Source of the DNA: Naasia sp.
Lineage (GTDB): Bacteria > Actinomycetota > Actinomycetes > Actinomycetales > Microbacteriaceae
Direction: 5' to 3'
Length of the DNA stretch: 64,000 bases
Assembly (NCBI RefSeq): GCF_025465545.1
Contig: NZ_JAODMK010000024.1
Span: 1-64,000, forward strand
The notes below the pieces were generated by a model. That model was given only the letters and a program-made list of their open reading frames with translations, did not search any database and was not told the origin of the DNA. This document shows, in pieces, positions 23,073 to 31,596 of this stretch; positions within the stretch are counted from its first letter, which is position 1, and each line of letters begins with the position of its first letter. Made by a program: the position numbers and the translations under genes.

Positions 23073-24369
23073 AGCGCAGCGCATCGATCGGGTTCTGGCG
23101 GGCGGCCCGACGTGCGGGGAGCGTTCCTGCAAGGAAGGCGATGAGCATGACCACGCCGATGATGAGCGCGACAGGTCCCGGCGCGAACTGCATGATCTGC
23201 AGACCTTCGAGGTCTGCGAGGAGTGTGCTCGCGAGAGCGCCGCTGATGAGAGAGCCGACGCCGATCGCGACCAGTGCGCCGATCGCGCTGCCGAGGAAGC
23301 CGATGAAGACGGCCTCGGCGCTGAACAGCGCGTAGATCTTGCCGCCGCTCATCCCCATCGCCTTCATCAGGCCGATCTCACGGGTGCGCTCCTGCACACT
23401 CATGAGGAGGGTGTTGATGATGCCGAAGCCGGCCGCGATGAGGGCGATCACGGCGAAGGCATTCAGCACTCCCACGATTCCACTGATCACCGTCTCGATC
23501 GTCCCGATCTGGTCCGACACCGTCTGGCCCCGATACCCGTCCGCGGCGAGATCCGCCTTGATTGCGTCGATCTGCTCCTGGCTGGCGTTCGAGTCGATGT
23601 GGGCGGTCGCGGCGAAGTACGTACGGCCGGGGCCGGCGGGCTTGCCGGTGTCCTGGACCGCCACGAGCGCGTCCGTCAGACGCTGGCCCAGACCCGCGCC
23701 GCTGCCGAACAGCGACTCGTTCTGCACTCCGACGACGGTCGCCTCGACCTCGTGCATCTTGGCCTGGTAGTCGGGAATGCCTATCGTCACGGTCTCCCCG
23801 ACCGCGGACTCGGCATCGCCGAAGCCCAGGTTCTCCAGGTAGGAGGTCGGCAGCAGAATCTGGTTCGTGTCGGCATCGCTGCTCAGTTGTACGCCCGCTG
23901 CGAGGTCGGGCTTGGTGACCGCCGATGTCGCGTTCACGCTCAACTCGTACTTGCCGTTGCCGCCGTATTCGATGTAGCTGGGCGAGACGGAGACGACAGG
24001 ATTCACGTCGAGGATGCCCGCGGTCCCCGCGATCGTGTCCACGTCCTTGTCGGTGAGCATGGCGAACGAGAGGCCCGCTCCACCGCCGGGGAACCCGCCG
24101 CCCGACGTGGCAGCGTTGGGGTCATATTCGGCTGGACCGTTGTCCGCCGCTGCCCCCTGATCCTCGGGCGCCTTGCTGATCTGAAGCACGTCGCTCGCGC
24201 CGATGGAGGCGATCTGCGTGTCGATGTAGCTGGAGATCCCGGTGCCGATGGCGCTCGTGATCGTCAGGGTGAAGGCGCCGATGAAGATGGCGACCACGGT
24301 GAGCGTGGTGCGCAGCTTGCTGCGGAAGCTGTTGGCGACGGCCGTGCGGAGAACATCGACGAAATTCAT
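23065..24369 (-). CDS. ABC transporter permease (MacB/FtsX type)
   Basis: A 434-aa permease: one N-terminal helix (LTVVAIFIGAFTLTITSAIG), an extracytoplasmic domain of about 230 residues (MacB periplasmic core type, with a Gly-rich loop SGGGFPGGGAGLSF), then three C-terminal helices (VLNAFAVIALIAAGFGIINT, the stretch around AEAVFIGFLGSAIGALVAIG, and VALIIGVVMLIAFLAGTLPA). It ends in ARRAARQNPIDALRYE, the typical FtsX tail. Its ATG overlaps the ATPase stop by four bases (ATGA). With the ATPase it should form an export or mechanotransmission complex. Confidence 0.9.
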   Translation of the reverse strand: MNFVDVLRTAVANSFRSKLRTTLTVVAIFIGAFTLTITSAIGTGISSYIDTQIASIGASDVLQISKAPEDQGAAADNGPAEYDPNAATSGGGFPGGGAGLSFAMLTDKDVDTIAGTAGILDVNPVVSVSPSYIEYGGNGKYELSVNATSAVTKPDLAAGVQLSSDADTNQILLPTSYLENLGFGDAESAVGETVTIGIPDYQAKMHEVEATVVGVQNESLFGSGAGLGQRLTDALVAVQDTGKPAGPGRTYFAATAHIDSNASQEQIDAIKADLAADGYRGQTVSDQIGTIETVISGIVGVLNAFAVIALIAAGFGIINTLLMSVQERTREIGLMKAMGMSGGKIYALFSAEAVFIGFLGSAIGALVAIGVGSLISGALASTLLADLEGLQIMQFAPGPVALIIGVVMLIAFLAGTLPARRAARQNPIDALRYE

Positions 24370-25094
24370 GATGCGGAGCCCGTCGTGATCGTCGGACGGT
24401 GCTCCTCGAGTCCGTCGCGGAGGAATATCTGACGGTCGCAGCGCGCCGCCAGTTCGACATCGTGGGTGACGATGACGAGCGTGATCCCTCGCTTGTTCAG
24501 GTCGAAGAGGATGTCCTCGACCAGGCCCCCGGTCACGGTGTCGAGGTTTCCGGTCGGCTCGTCGGCGAAGATCACCTTGGGGCTGCCCACGAGCGCGCGG
24601 GCGATGACCACGCGCTGCTTCTGTCCTCCCGAGAGGTTGACAGCCTTGCTCTTGGCCTTGTCGGCGAGTTCCAGCTGAGCCAGTGCGGCCATTCCGCGCT
24701 CTCTGCGCTCCCTCGGGGGAACCCCTGCGATCTTCAGCGGCAGCACGACGTTGTCGAGCACCGATGCGTTGGGGGTGAGGAAGAACTGTTGGAAGACGAA
24801 ACCGAAATCCTCGTTCCGCAGGCGGTTGATCTCCTTGGGCTTCAGGTCAGCGGCGTTCGAGCCCTCGACAAGAAGCACTCCCTCATCCGGACTGTCCAGC
24901 AGCGCGAGCAGGTGCATGAGCGTGGACTTGCCGGATCCGCTCTTGCCGACGATGGCAACCGACTCGCCCGCGTGGACCGTCAGCGACACGCCCTTCAGGG
25001 CGTCGAAGCGAGCAGCGCCCCTCCCGTAGGACTTTCGGATGTCCTGTGCCTGCAGCATCGGTGTGCTCACTCTGGTCCTCGCCGTCTCGGGCAT
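24366..25094 (-). CDS. ABC transporter ATP-binding protein (LolD/MacB type)
   Basis: A 242-aa ATPase with Walker A GKSGSGKST (about residue 50), Q-loop FGFVFQQFFLTPNASV, signature NLSGGQKQRVVIARALVG, Walker B KVIFADEPTGNLD and the switch histidine in VIVTHDVEL. The ADEPTGNLD form is typical of the MacB/LolD class that pairs with FtsX-like permeases. The ATG at 25094 is the first in frame; a GTG at 25067 would remove nine residues and cannot be excluded. First gene of a three-gene operon with the permease and the TetR regulator. Confidence 0.92.
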   Translation of the reverse strand: MPETARTRVSTPMLQAQDIRKSYGRGAARFDALKGVSLTVHAGESVAIVGKSGSGKSTLMHLLALLDSPDEGVLLVEGSNAADLKPKEINRLRNEDFGFVFQQFFLTPNASVLDNVVLPLKIAGVPPRERRERGMAALAQLELADKAKSKAVNLSGGQKQRVVIARALVGSPKVIFADEPTGNLDTVTGGLVEDILFDLNKRGITLVIVTHDVELAARCDRQIFLRDGLEEHRPTITTGSAS

Positions 25095-25120
25095 CCGGGT
25101 TCCCGAAGCGATCCCGGATT

Positions 25121-25148
25121 GCAGCTACAGCATAGTTGCAGTCACTAT
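25121..25148. promoter_or_regulatory. Overlapping palindromes, candidate TetR operators
   Basis: Upstream of the ABC operon, GCAGCTA-CAGCA-TAGTTGC (25121-25139) is an inverted repeat with six of seven arm positions matching. Overlapping it, ATAGT-TGCAGTC-ACTAT (25132-25148) has perfect 5-bp arms. On the minus strand TATGCT (25134-25129) and TATAGT (25149-25144) are possible -10 elements inside these palindromes. A repressor binding here would occlude the promoter. The stretch 25121-25160 is noticeably AT-richer than its surroundings. Confidence 0.5.
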
Positions 25149-25154
25149 AGAAAT

Positions 25155-25286
25155 TCAGTTTCTGCACCACGGTCGCTCCGCGTCCGTGACCGTGATGGGC
25201 TTGAGGTGGGCGGGCACGCCGAACGCGTCGACGATCCGCTGACGGCCCGCCGGCCCATGGTCCATCAACGAGTTCTCGATGGCCAC
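25155..25286 (-). CDS. 43-aa ORF coupled to the kinase gene
   Basis: The kinase stop TAG overlaps a GTG (TAGTG), opening a 43-codon frame that starts VAIENSLMDHGPAGRQRIVD and continues AFGVPAHLKPITVTDAERPW. The same TAGTG arrangement joins the preceding dehydrogenase and kinase genes. The peptide has a normal amino-acid composition for this genome and no membrane or signal segment. I do not recognise the family. It may be a small partner protein or the remnant of a longer last operon gene. Confidence 0.45.
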   Translation of the reverse strand: MAIENSLMDHGPAGRQRIVDAFGVPAHLKPITVTDAERPWCRN

Positions 25287-26614
25287 TAAGCGCCGAGCGC
25301 GACCGGACTGCCGCCGGGATTCCCGGACATCGCGCCGACCGCGTCCGGGACGTTCGCGAACCACCCCGTGGCGACACCGGCCAACATGGCGGCCCCTCGC
25401 GTTTCGGCGTCGGCCTCATGCCGTACCCGCGCAGGGATGCCGAAACGGTCCTCGATCCCCGCGACGATCCCCTTCACTCGTGCTGCGCCGCCCGTCACCG
25501 TCAGAGCTGACCACGGCGCAGGCGAGACGTGCTGCAGGAGCTCCGCTTTCTCAACCAGGTCCGTCATTGCGGTATCCACTATTGCGAGCGCCTGCACATC
25601 GCGCTCGCTACCGGCCGGGAGCCCTGCCGCGCGACTTCTGAGCCTGTCGTCGAGGTGGGAGAAATCCGGCGTCGCAGTCCAGACGCTCGCCGCGTCCCTG
25701 ACCCGGGTTCCGAAGCCCCACGCGACTGCCATGACGAGGTTGTCCGAGGCTCCCGGGAGCGCACATGACAGCGTCCCCACCGGCGTCTGCCATTCGGGAG
25801 ACGCCGTCAGTGCTCTCGCGGTCGTCCCCAGAATGAGAACCAGTTCGCCTTGCACCGGGCCTCCGACACCGAACGCCGCGGCGACCGAATCCATCGCCCC
25901 CACGGTGACCGGGATGCCACCGGGCAACCCGAGCTCGCCGGCGGGGCCCGCCCGAAGCGTCCCCGTGATCTCGGAGCCGTCGACGAGTCTCGGCAACCAG
26001 CTCGTCGGAATGTGGAATCGGTCAGCGACCTGGTCGTCCCAGTCGCGGTGCTCTCTGTCGAAGAGAAGGGTGGTCGAGGCGCGGGAGCTGTCCACGGCTG
26101 CCACCCCGGTCATCCGCAGACACACCCAGCCACTCGGAAAGAGGAGACCGTGAAGTCGGCGCCAGCGGTCGGGTTCGTGTCTGGACAGCCACAGGAGTGT
26201 GGGCAGCCAGTGCGGTCCGGCCTGCGGGCGCGCGTACAGGCGGCCCGGCTCGGGGTCACCGGCCATGCTGCGCTCGACGTCCTCCGCCTCCTGCACAGCC
26301 CGGCGGTCCAGCTGCATGATGGCCGGACCGAGCGCTGCGCCGTCTCGGTCGACGAGAACCAGGGCGTTCGCTGAGCTGAGCCCCACCGCCGCGACACGGT
26401 CGGGCTGCACCCCTCGCATCGCCTCCCTGGTCGCCGCCACCGTAGCCGACCACCAGCGTTCCGGGTCCTGCTCGACGAAGGATTCCTGGGGTCGAATCAG
26501 CTCATAGCCGCCATAACCGGCGCCGACCGCTTGGCCTCCCTGGGTGAAGAGGGTGGCTTTGCACCCGCTGGTGCCGATATCGATTCCCAGCAGAAGCCGT
26601 TCCCCGGGCACCAC
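25286..26614 (-). CDS. FGGY-family carbohydrate kinase (xylulokinase-like)
   Basis: A 442-aa sugar kinase expected to phosphorylate a ketose or polyol with ATP. The N-terminal nucleotide loop LLLGIDIGTSGCKATLFTQG and the substrate-side ESFVEQDPERWW are typical; the catalytic Asp is in VTVGAMDSVAAAFG (about residue 230), and LILGTTARAL and VTGGAARVKGIVAGI form the C-terminal ATP site. Somewhat shorter than usual for xylulokinases. GTG at 26614 overlaps the upstream stop by one base; a GTG at 26611 is also possible. Part of the LacI-linked operon, so its substrate is probably the ketose made by the co-encoded dehydrogenases. Confidence 0.88.
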   Translation of the reverse strand: MVPGERLLLGIDIGTSGCKATLFTQGGQAVGAGYGGYELIRPQESFVEQDPERWWSATVAATREAMRGVQPDRVAAVGLSSANALVLVDRDGAALGPAIMQLDRRAVQEAEDVERSMAGDPEPGRLYARPQAGPHWLPTLLWLSRHEPDRWRRLHGLLFPSGWVCLRMTGVAAVDSSRASTTLLFDREHRDWDDQVADRFHIPTSWLPRLVDGSEITGTLRAGPAGELGLPGGIPVTVGAMDSVAAAFGVGGPVQGELVLILGTTARALTASPEWQTPVGTLSCALPGASDNLVMAVAWGFGTRVRDAASVWTATPDFSHLDDRLRSRAAGLPAGSERDVQALAIVDTAMTDLVEKAELLQHVSPAPWSALTVTGGAARVKGIVAGIEDRFGIPARVRHEADAETRGAAMLAGVATGWFANVPDAVGAMSGNPGGSPVALGA

Positions 26615-27630
26615 TAGTCCCCGGTCGAGATGAGCACCTTGAGACCAGCCGCGTCGGCCTTCATATCGAAACCCCTCTTCCATTCGTCCATCGGCAGCAC
26701 GTCGGAGACGACTGCTTCCAGGTCCAAACGGCCCTCGTCGACGTAGCGGAGCACCTCAGCCTGGAGCTGCGGGGTGGATCCAGAGGAGCCGACGAGGTCG
26801 ATCTCGCCGTAGTGGATCCTGTTCGGGTCCACGAGAACCGGCGAGTTCTCCGGCATCCCGGCGAAGACGACGCACTTGCCGCCCTTCCTCAACACGGCGA
26901 TGGCGTCGCTCACCAGGGAGGGGATACCGGCATCGATGAAGACGACGTCGACCTGCCCGGTGACGGTGTCCGCGAGCTCGGAGGGATGGATGGCCACGTC
27001 GGCTCCGAACCTGAGGCCTTGATCACGACGACCCTCGTCCGGCTCGGACAGGATCACCTGATTGGCACCGAACAGCTGGCTGTGCTGGATGTGGGCGACG
27101 CCGAGCGGGCCTCCTCCCATCACGAGGACATTCCGGCCGCTCAACTCGCCTGCGCGACGCACGCCCTGCAGCGCGGCCGCTGCCGGCTCCGACGCTGCGG
27201 CCGCGATGTCGGACACTCCCGAAGGGACCGGGACGACGTTGCCGCCTTGTACGGCAGCTGCAGGAACCGTGACGTACTCGGCGAACCCGCCATCGATCTC
27301 GTAGCCCAGGGTTCGGCGATTCACGCAGATGTTCTCGCGCCCCGCCTGACAGGCGTAACAGTGTCCACACGCGATGATCGGGTAGACGACGACTCGCTCC
27401 CCCAGGTCGTACCCCGTCACGCCCGGCCCGATCTCGGAGATGGTTCCGAAGAACTCGTGTCCGATGATCCGAGGGCCGTCGACTCTCTTGATCCCGCGGA
27501 AGATCCTGAGATCCGTCCCGCAGATGCCGGCCAGCGAGATGTGGATGCGGATCTCCCCGGGAAGCAGCGGGTGCGTCGCCACTTGGGTCAGCTCCATGTT
27601 GCCGGGGCCGTGGAATACCAGTGCTCTCAT
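26614..27630 (-). CDS. Zinc-dependent MDR dehydrogenase (sorbitol/threonine DH-like)
   Basis: A 338-aa medium-chain dehydrogenase that would oxidise a secondary alcohol with NAD(P). Catalytic zinc ligands appear in GICGTDLRIF and IIGHEFFGTI; the structural zinc site has four cysteines in CGHCYACQAGRENIC; the Rossmann loop is VLVMGGGPLGVAHIQ (about residue 160). ATG at 27630 overlaps the aldolase stop by four bases. This is one of two distinct zinc MDRs in the operon; they differ in sequence and are not recent duplicates. The substrate is inferred only from the context of a sugar operon. Confidence 0.88.
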   Translation of the reverse strand: MRALVFHGPGNMELTQVATHPLLPGEIRIHISLAGICGTDLRIFRGIKRVDGPRIIGHEFFGTISEIGPGVTGYDLGERVVVYPIIACGHCYACQAGRENICVNRRTLGYEIDGGFAEYVTVPAAAVQGGNVVPVPSGVSDIAAAASEPAAAALQGVRRAGELSGRNVLVMGGGPLGVAHIQHSQLFGANQVILSEPDEGRRDQGLRFGADVAIHPSELADTVTGQVDVVFIDAGIPSLVSDAIAVLRKGGKCVVFAGMPENSPVLVDPNRIHYGEIDLVGSSGSTPQLQAEVLRYVDEGRLDLEAVVSDVLPMDEWKRGFDMKADAAGLKVLISTGD

Positions 27631-28286
27631 GCCGATACCTCTATCTCTTTCTGCTTGGGCCATGCGTCCGCTTCATAGAGCGGCTTGGCACGTCCTTCTG
27701 TGATCACATAGACGGTGAGCGCGTCGAGCAGCTCGTCTGCGGTGTTGAAAGCCGACTCGATGGTGTCCCCGACCGTGATGAAGCCGTGATTCTGAAGGAG
27801 GATCGCCTTCGTGTCCCCAGTGGCGACCTCCGATACCGCTGCCGCCAGTTCTGCCGACCCCGACGAGAAGTAGGGGATGAGCGGCAGCCGGCCGACACGC
27901 GCCAGGTAGCCGGCCGTGTACACGGGAAAAGCGTTGACCGGGTGCGGCGAGAGGAGCGTGGACGCGGCCACCGCGTACGGGGAATGTCCGTGGATGACGC
28001 AGTTCACCTCTGGGCGGGCGCGGTAGATGCCCAGGTGGAACGGCACCTCCTTGCTCGGCCGCCCGCTGCCCGTCGCGTCCCCACGGGAATCGACCTCGAC
28101 CAGCTCTTCCGGAGAGAGGTCGGCCAGGGACCGGCCCGTGGGCGTGATGAGGACGGTGCTCGAGCGGCGCACACTCGCGTTCCCGCCCGTGGAGCTCACC
28201 AGACCGCGCTGATAGAGCTGTGCGCCGAGCCGCGCAAGGTCCTCCGCGTCACTCACGACGTTCCCCTTTCCTGTCAGCGGGCTCAT
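27627..28286 (-). CDS. Class II aldolase/adducin-family protein (FucA-like)
   Basis: A 219-aa zinc aldolase or decarboxylase of the FucA/AraD fold. Zinc histidines are in NCVIHGHSPYA and LLQNHGFITVGD; the catalytic Glu lies in SKEVPFHLGIY as in L-fuculose-phosphate aldolase; the phosphate-binding region starts STGGNASVR and LITPTGRSL. These residues indicate an active enzyme cleaving a ketose phosphate or decarboxylating a related acid. ATG at 28286 overlaps the preceding stop (ATGA), but a GTG at 28256 has a better ribosome site (AGGAAAGGGG), so the true start may be there. Confidence 0.85.
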   Translation of the reverse strand: MSPLTGKGNVVSDAEDLARLGAQLYQRGLVSSTGGNASVRRSSTVLITPTGRSLADLSPEELVEVDSRGDATGSGRPSKEVPFHLGIYRARPEVNCVIHGHSPYAVAASTLLSPHPVNAFPVYTAGYLARVGRLPLIPYFSSGSAELAAAVSEVATGDTKAILLQNHGFITVGDTIESAFNTADELLDALTVYVITEGRAKPLYEADAWPKQKEIEVSA

Positions 28287-29323
28287 GACCGGTCCTCCGG
28301 AATCACGAGGACCTTGCCCGAGTCGCCGATCCCGGCGATCGCGGAGGGCAGCGCATCGAGGGGGATCCGGTCGTCGATGAAGCCGGCGAGCTCCAGGCGG
28401 CCAGTGCTCACCAGCTCGCCGAGGGTCTCCCAGGTCTCCCAGAGCCGTCTTCCGAACACGCCGCGCAGCGTGAGGTAGCGAACGTTGATGAGCTTCGAGA
28501 TATCGACCGAGACGGCTCCGGGGTGCCCCACCGTCACGACATCCCCCGCGACCCTCACGGACTCCAGCACCGGACCGAGCGCCCGGGGAGAACCGGAAGC
28601 CTCGAACGCGACGTCGACACCTTGGCGACGCGGGGTGAGTCGTGCCACTTCGGTCGGAACGTCCACCGCGGCCGGGTCGAGCGTGATCGCGCCCCGCCTC
28701 TCCGCCAGGAGTCGACGACCAGGACTGAGCTCGGTGGCGATGACGCGGGAAGCGCCGGCGATCCGCGCCAGTTCGATGAGGAACAGTCCGATGGGCCCGC
28801 ATCCGCTCACAAGCACGGACTGCCCCAGGAGAGACGGGGCGCGCTGAAGCGCGTGCACGGCGACCCCCGCCGGCTCGAAGAGCGCCGCCTCCTCCAGGGA
28901 CACCCCGTCCGGGATGGGGTAGCAGGCGGAAGCGGGGACGGCGACCCTCTGCGCGAAGGCCCCGTCACGACTGAGCCCGAGGATGGTCTGCCGGGAGCAG
29001 AGGTGGGCGTTCCCGGTCCTGCATTCCATGCAGCTTCCGCAGACCAGGTGCGACTCCAGTGCGACGCGATCTCCGACCGAGATCGACTGGACCGCTGCCC
29101 CCACCTCGATCACCACTCCGGCCGTCTCGTGGCCCGGAATCCGGGGCAACGTCGGAACGAACGCCTGGCCGGCCTGATCCCAGTCGTAGACATGCCGATC
29201 CACGCCGCAGAGTGAGGTGGCCGCGACCTTGACCAGAACATCGGCGGGACCGACCTGAGGGTCGGGGGCATCGAGCAAGAAGTCGAAGCCGGGCCCCGGG
29301 CGGGACTTGACGATGGCGTGCAT
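28283..29323 (-). CDS. Zinc-dependent MDR dehydrogenase
   Basis: A 346-aa MDR enzyme. Catalytic zinc residues are in SLCGVDRHVYDWD and RIPGHETAGVV, the structural zinc cysteines in CGSCMECRTGNAHLC, and the NAD loop in VLVSGCGPIGLFLIELA. The spacing CGVDRHVYDWD resembles L-threonine 3-dehydrogenase, which has CGTDxHIYxWD, but the operon suggests a polyol or sugar acid substrate. ATG at 29323; its stop overlaps the aldolase start. It follows the SDR gene by 30 bases. Confidence 0.88.
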   Translation of the reverse strand: MHAIVKSRPGPGFDFLLDAPDPQVGPADVLVKVAATSLCGVDRHVYDWDQAGQAFVPTLPRIPGHETAGVVIEVGAAVQSISVGDRVALESHLVCGSCMECRTGNAHLCSRQTILGLSRDGAFAQRVAVPASACYPIPDGVSLEEAALFEPAGVAVHALQRAPSLLGQSVLVSGCGPIGLFLIELARIAGASRVIATELSPGRRLLAERRGAITLDPAAVDVPTEVARLTPRRQGVDVAFEASGSPRALGPVLESVRVAGDVVTVGHPGAVSVDISKLINVRYLTLRGVFGRRLWETWETLGELVSTGRLELAGFIDDRIPLDALPSAIAGIGDSGKVLVIPEDRS

Positions 29324-29353
29324 GGGTACCTTTCGTCGCTCGGACGAGCCGAG

Positions 29354-30157
29354 TCAGTATTCGGGATTGGGCAGGGTCAGCTTGGCTGTGAGCCCGGCGT
29401 CGACGGGAAGCGTCACCGCGGTGATCCATCTCGCGCTGTCGCTGGCGAGGAACAGCACGGCATCCGCGACGTCCCAGGCCGTTCCCTCGGTGGCGAGCAT
29501 CCCCGCGTCGCGGCGAGCAGCACGCATCTCGGCGGAGGACCGCTCGACCATGGGGCTGTACACCATGCCCGGCGCCACGCAGTTGACGCGGATGCCCTGC
29601 TTTCCGTGGTGCAGGGCCATGGACTTCGTCATCATGATCACGGCGGCCTTCGACGCCGGGTAGAGGAGGCTGGGCAGTCCCGCGAACATGCCGGCCACCG
29701 AGGCGATGTTCACGATCGCGCCTCCCCCGCCACGCTCCATGTGCGGGACGGCGAACCTCGCCATCAGCATCATCGAGGTCGTGTTGGCCCGCAGCCCGTC
29801 CTCCCAGCCGTTCACATCCACGTGCACGGCGTCGCCCAGAGCTCCTTCGGTCCCCACGACATTGACGAGCACGTCGAGGCCACCGAACCGCTCCACCGTC
29901 GTCTCGACGGCCCGACGGCAGTCGGACTCCGACGAGACGTCCCCGACCACCGACACCGCCGCCGCCCCGAGTGCCTCTACTTCCTGGTGGGTCTGTTCGA
30001 GCGGCGCCGTGCTGCGGTTCATCAGACCCAATTTGGCGCCGGCAGCCGCGAATCGGAGCGCAGTGGCCTTCCCGATACCGGTTCCCTCACCGCGGGAGCC
30101 TGCGCCCGTCACGAGAACCACCTTGTCGCGCATGCCGGCGAGTGCTGGAACGCTCAT
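29354..30157 (-). CDS. SDR-family oxidoreductase
   Basis: A 267-aa classical short-chain dehydrogenase. The cofactor loop is VLVTGAGSRGEGTGIGKATA, slightly longer than the usual TGxxxGIG; the catalytic Ser is in IVNIASVAG and Tyr/Lys in YPASKAAVIMMTKSMA (about residue 165); the C-terminal GITRWITAVTLPVDAG-like end (SARWITAVTLPVDAGL) is normal. ATG at 30157 overlaps the stop of the upstream gene by four bases. It probably oxidises a hydroxyl of the operon's substrate. Confidence 0.88.
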   Translation of the reverse strand: MSVPALAGMRDKVVLVTGAGSRGEGTGIGKATALRFAAAGAKLGLMNRSTAPLEQTHQEVEALGAAAVSVVGDVSSESDCRRAVETTVERFGGLDVLVNVVGTEGALGDAVHVDVNGWEDGLRANTTSMMLMARFAVPHMERGGGGAIVNIASVAGMFAGLPSLLYPASKAAVIMMTKSMALHHGKQGIRVNCVAPGMVYSPMVERSSAEMRAARRDAGMLATEGTAWDVADAVLFLASDSARWITAVTLPVDAGLTAKLTLPNPEY

Positions 30158-31062
30158 GGGCGAGCGATGTCCCGGTTGGCGAGGCGCTCGTACACCCGCG
30201 AAAGGGCCTGATTGCCGTTGCCCCCCTCGCCGTGCGCGACCGCCTCCAGGTACATGTTCAGCACGCCGGACGCTGCAGGAAGTGGCGCACCCGCGTCGGC
30301 TGCTGCATCGAGGGCGAGGCGGAGGTCCTTCACCTGCAGCACTATCCGGAATCCCGCGGAATCGTCTCCGGCGAGCATCTGGGGTCCGAGGTTGTCGAGC
30401 ACCCAGCTGGCGGTCGCGCCGCCCATCATCGCCTCGCGCAATCGCCCCAGATCGACGCCCAGCGCCCGTCCCAGGGTGAATGCTTCGCAGACGGCTTGAA
30501 TGTTGATGGCCACCGCAACCTGATTGCAGACCTTCGTGGCCTGCCCGGTGCCGACCGGTCCCATGTGCGTGATCCGGGAGGACATCGGCTGCAGGATGGC
30601 GCGAGCACGCTCGACACTGTCGGCGTCGCCGCCCGCCATGACCGAGAGGGTGCCGGCGACGGCGCCTTTCACTCCGCCGCTGACGGGCGCGTCGACGAAG
30701 CGGATTTGACGCTCCTGGAGAGCCGAGTGGATGGCGAGGGTGCCCTGAGGCGAGATGCTGCTCATATCGACCATCAAGGTGCCCGGGGCCGATCTGGCGA
30801 GCACCCCGTCAGCACCGTGGACGACCGATTCCACGTGCGGCGTGTTCGGCAGCATCGTGACCACGACGTCGGACTGCTCCAAGAGCGCACCGAGGTCGTC
30901 GGCGACCGGTATGCCGCGTTCTCCGGCTGCGTTTCGGGCCGCCGGGCTGAGGTCGTACCCCGTCACCGCTGTGCCCGAGCGGTGCAGGTTGGTGACCATG
31001 GGCAGGCCCATGACCCCGAGGCCGATGAACGCGACGACCGGCGTCGTCGCCCCAGCCTCCAT
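30154..31062 (-). CDS. Beta-hydroxyacid dehydrogenase (HIBADH/GarR/LtnD family)
   Basis: A 302-aa NAD(P)-dependent dehydrogenase of the 3-hydroxyisobutyrate/tartronate-semialdehyde reductase family. Dinucleotide loop VAFIGLGVMGLPMVTNL; substrate loop FVDAPVSGGVKGAVAGTL; catalytic Lys in GTGQATKVCNQVAVAIN, where the usual NN is NQ. Family members act on 3-hydroxyacids, including L-threonate (LtnD), which would fit a sugar-acid branch. ATG at 31062 overlaps the RpiB stop by one base (TGATG). Confidence 0.87.
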   Translation of the reverse strand: MEAGATTPVVAFIGLGVMGLPMVTNLHRSGTAVTGYDLSPAARNAAGERGIPVADDLGALLEQSDVVVTMLPNTPHVESVVHGADGVLARSAPGTLMVDMSSISPQGTLAIHSALQERQIRFVDAPVSGGVKGAVAGTLSVMAGGDADSVERARAILQPMSSRITHMGPVGTGQATKVCNQVAVAINIQAVCEAFTLGRALGVDLGRLREAMMGGATASWVLDNLGPQMLAGDDSAGFRIVLQVKDLRLALDAAADAGAPLPAASGVLNMYLEAVAHGEGGNGNQALSRVYERLANRDIARP

Positions 31063-31562
31063 CACCGCAGTCCCCCCGCCTCGATCGGCTGCTGGGCACG
31101 CCCGAGCAGCTCGAGGGCGCCCGACAACTCCAGTTGATGAAGCTTCTCCACCCGCCGCTGGGTGTCCTCGTCCGCGTCGAAGGTCGCCGCCAGGAAGGCG
31201 GTGATGGTCTCCGTGGCGATGGCCGGGCCGATGAGCCACGCGCCGAGCACGATGCAATTGGCGTCGTCATGCTCCACGCTCTGATGAGCGGAGTACACGT
31301 CGTGCCCCAGGGCCGCTCGGATGCCGGGGATCTTGTTGGCGGCCATCACCGCCCCCACGCCGGTTCCGCAGATGAGGACCGCCCGCTCTGCGATCCCTCG
31401 CCTGACCACTTCGCACGTTGCGGCGGTGATGTCCGGGAAGTCGACCGGACTGTCGTCCCGCGTGCCGTGATCGAGCACCTCGTGCCCGAGCGAATGCAGA
31501 ACGTTGACCACGTGCTCTTTGAGCGCGAACCCGGCGTGATCGTTTCCCAGCGAAATCCTCAT
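31062..31562 (-). CDS. RpiB/LacAB-family sugar-phosphate isomerase
   Basis: A 166-aa isomerase that interconverts aldose and ketose phosphates. The active-site motifs are ISLGNDHAGFALKEHV (Asp, His) and ERAVLICGTGVGAVMAANK (catalytic Cys), with SAHQSVEHDDANCIVLGAWL in the middle. Ribose-5-phosphate isomerase B is the best-known member, but close relatives isomerise erythrulose-4-phosphate, galactose-6-phosphate or allose-6-phosphate. In an operon with a FGGY kinase and an aldolase the substrate is likely a pathway-specific sugar phosphate. ATG at 31562; the ABC ATPase gene ends 34 bases upstream. Confidence 0.9.
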   Translation of the reverse strand: MRISLGNDHAGFALKEHVVNVLHSLGHEVLDHGTRDDSPVDFPDITAATCEVVRRGIAERAVLICGTGVGAVMAANKIPGIRAALGHDVYSAHQSVEHDDANCIVLGAWLIGPAIATETITAFLAATFDADEDTQRRVEKLHQLELSGALELLGRAQQPIEAGGLR

Positions 31563-31596
31563 CGGGTACCTCTTCCCATTGTCCTCATCGCGCCCG

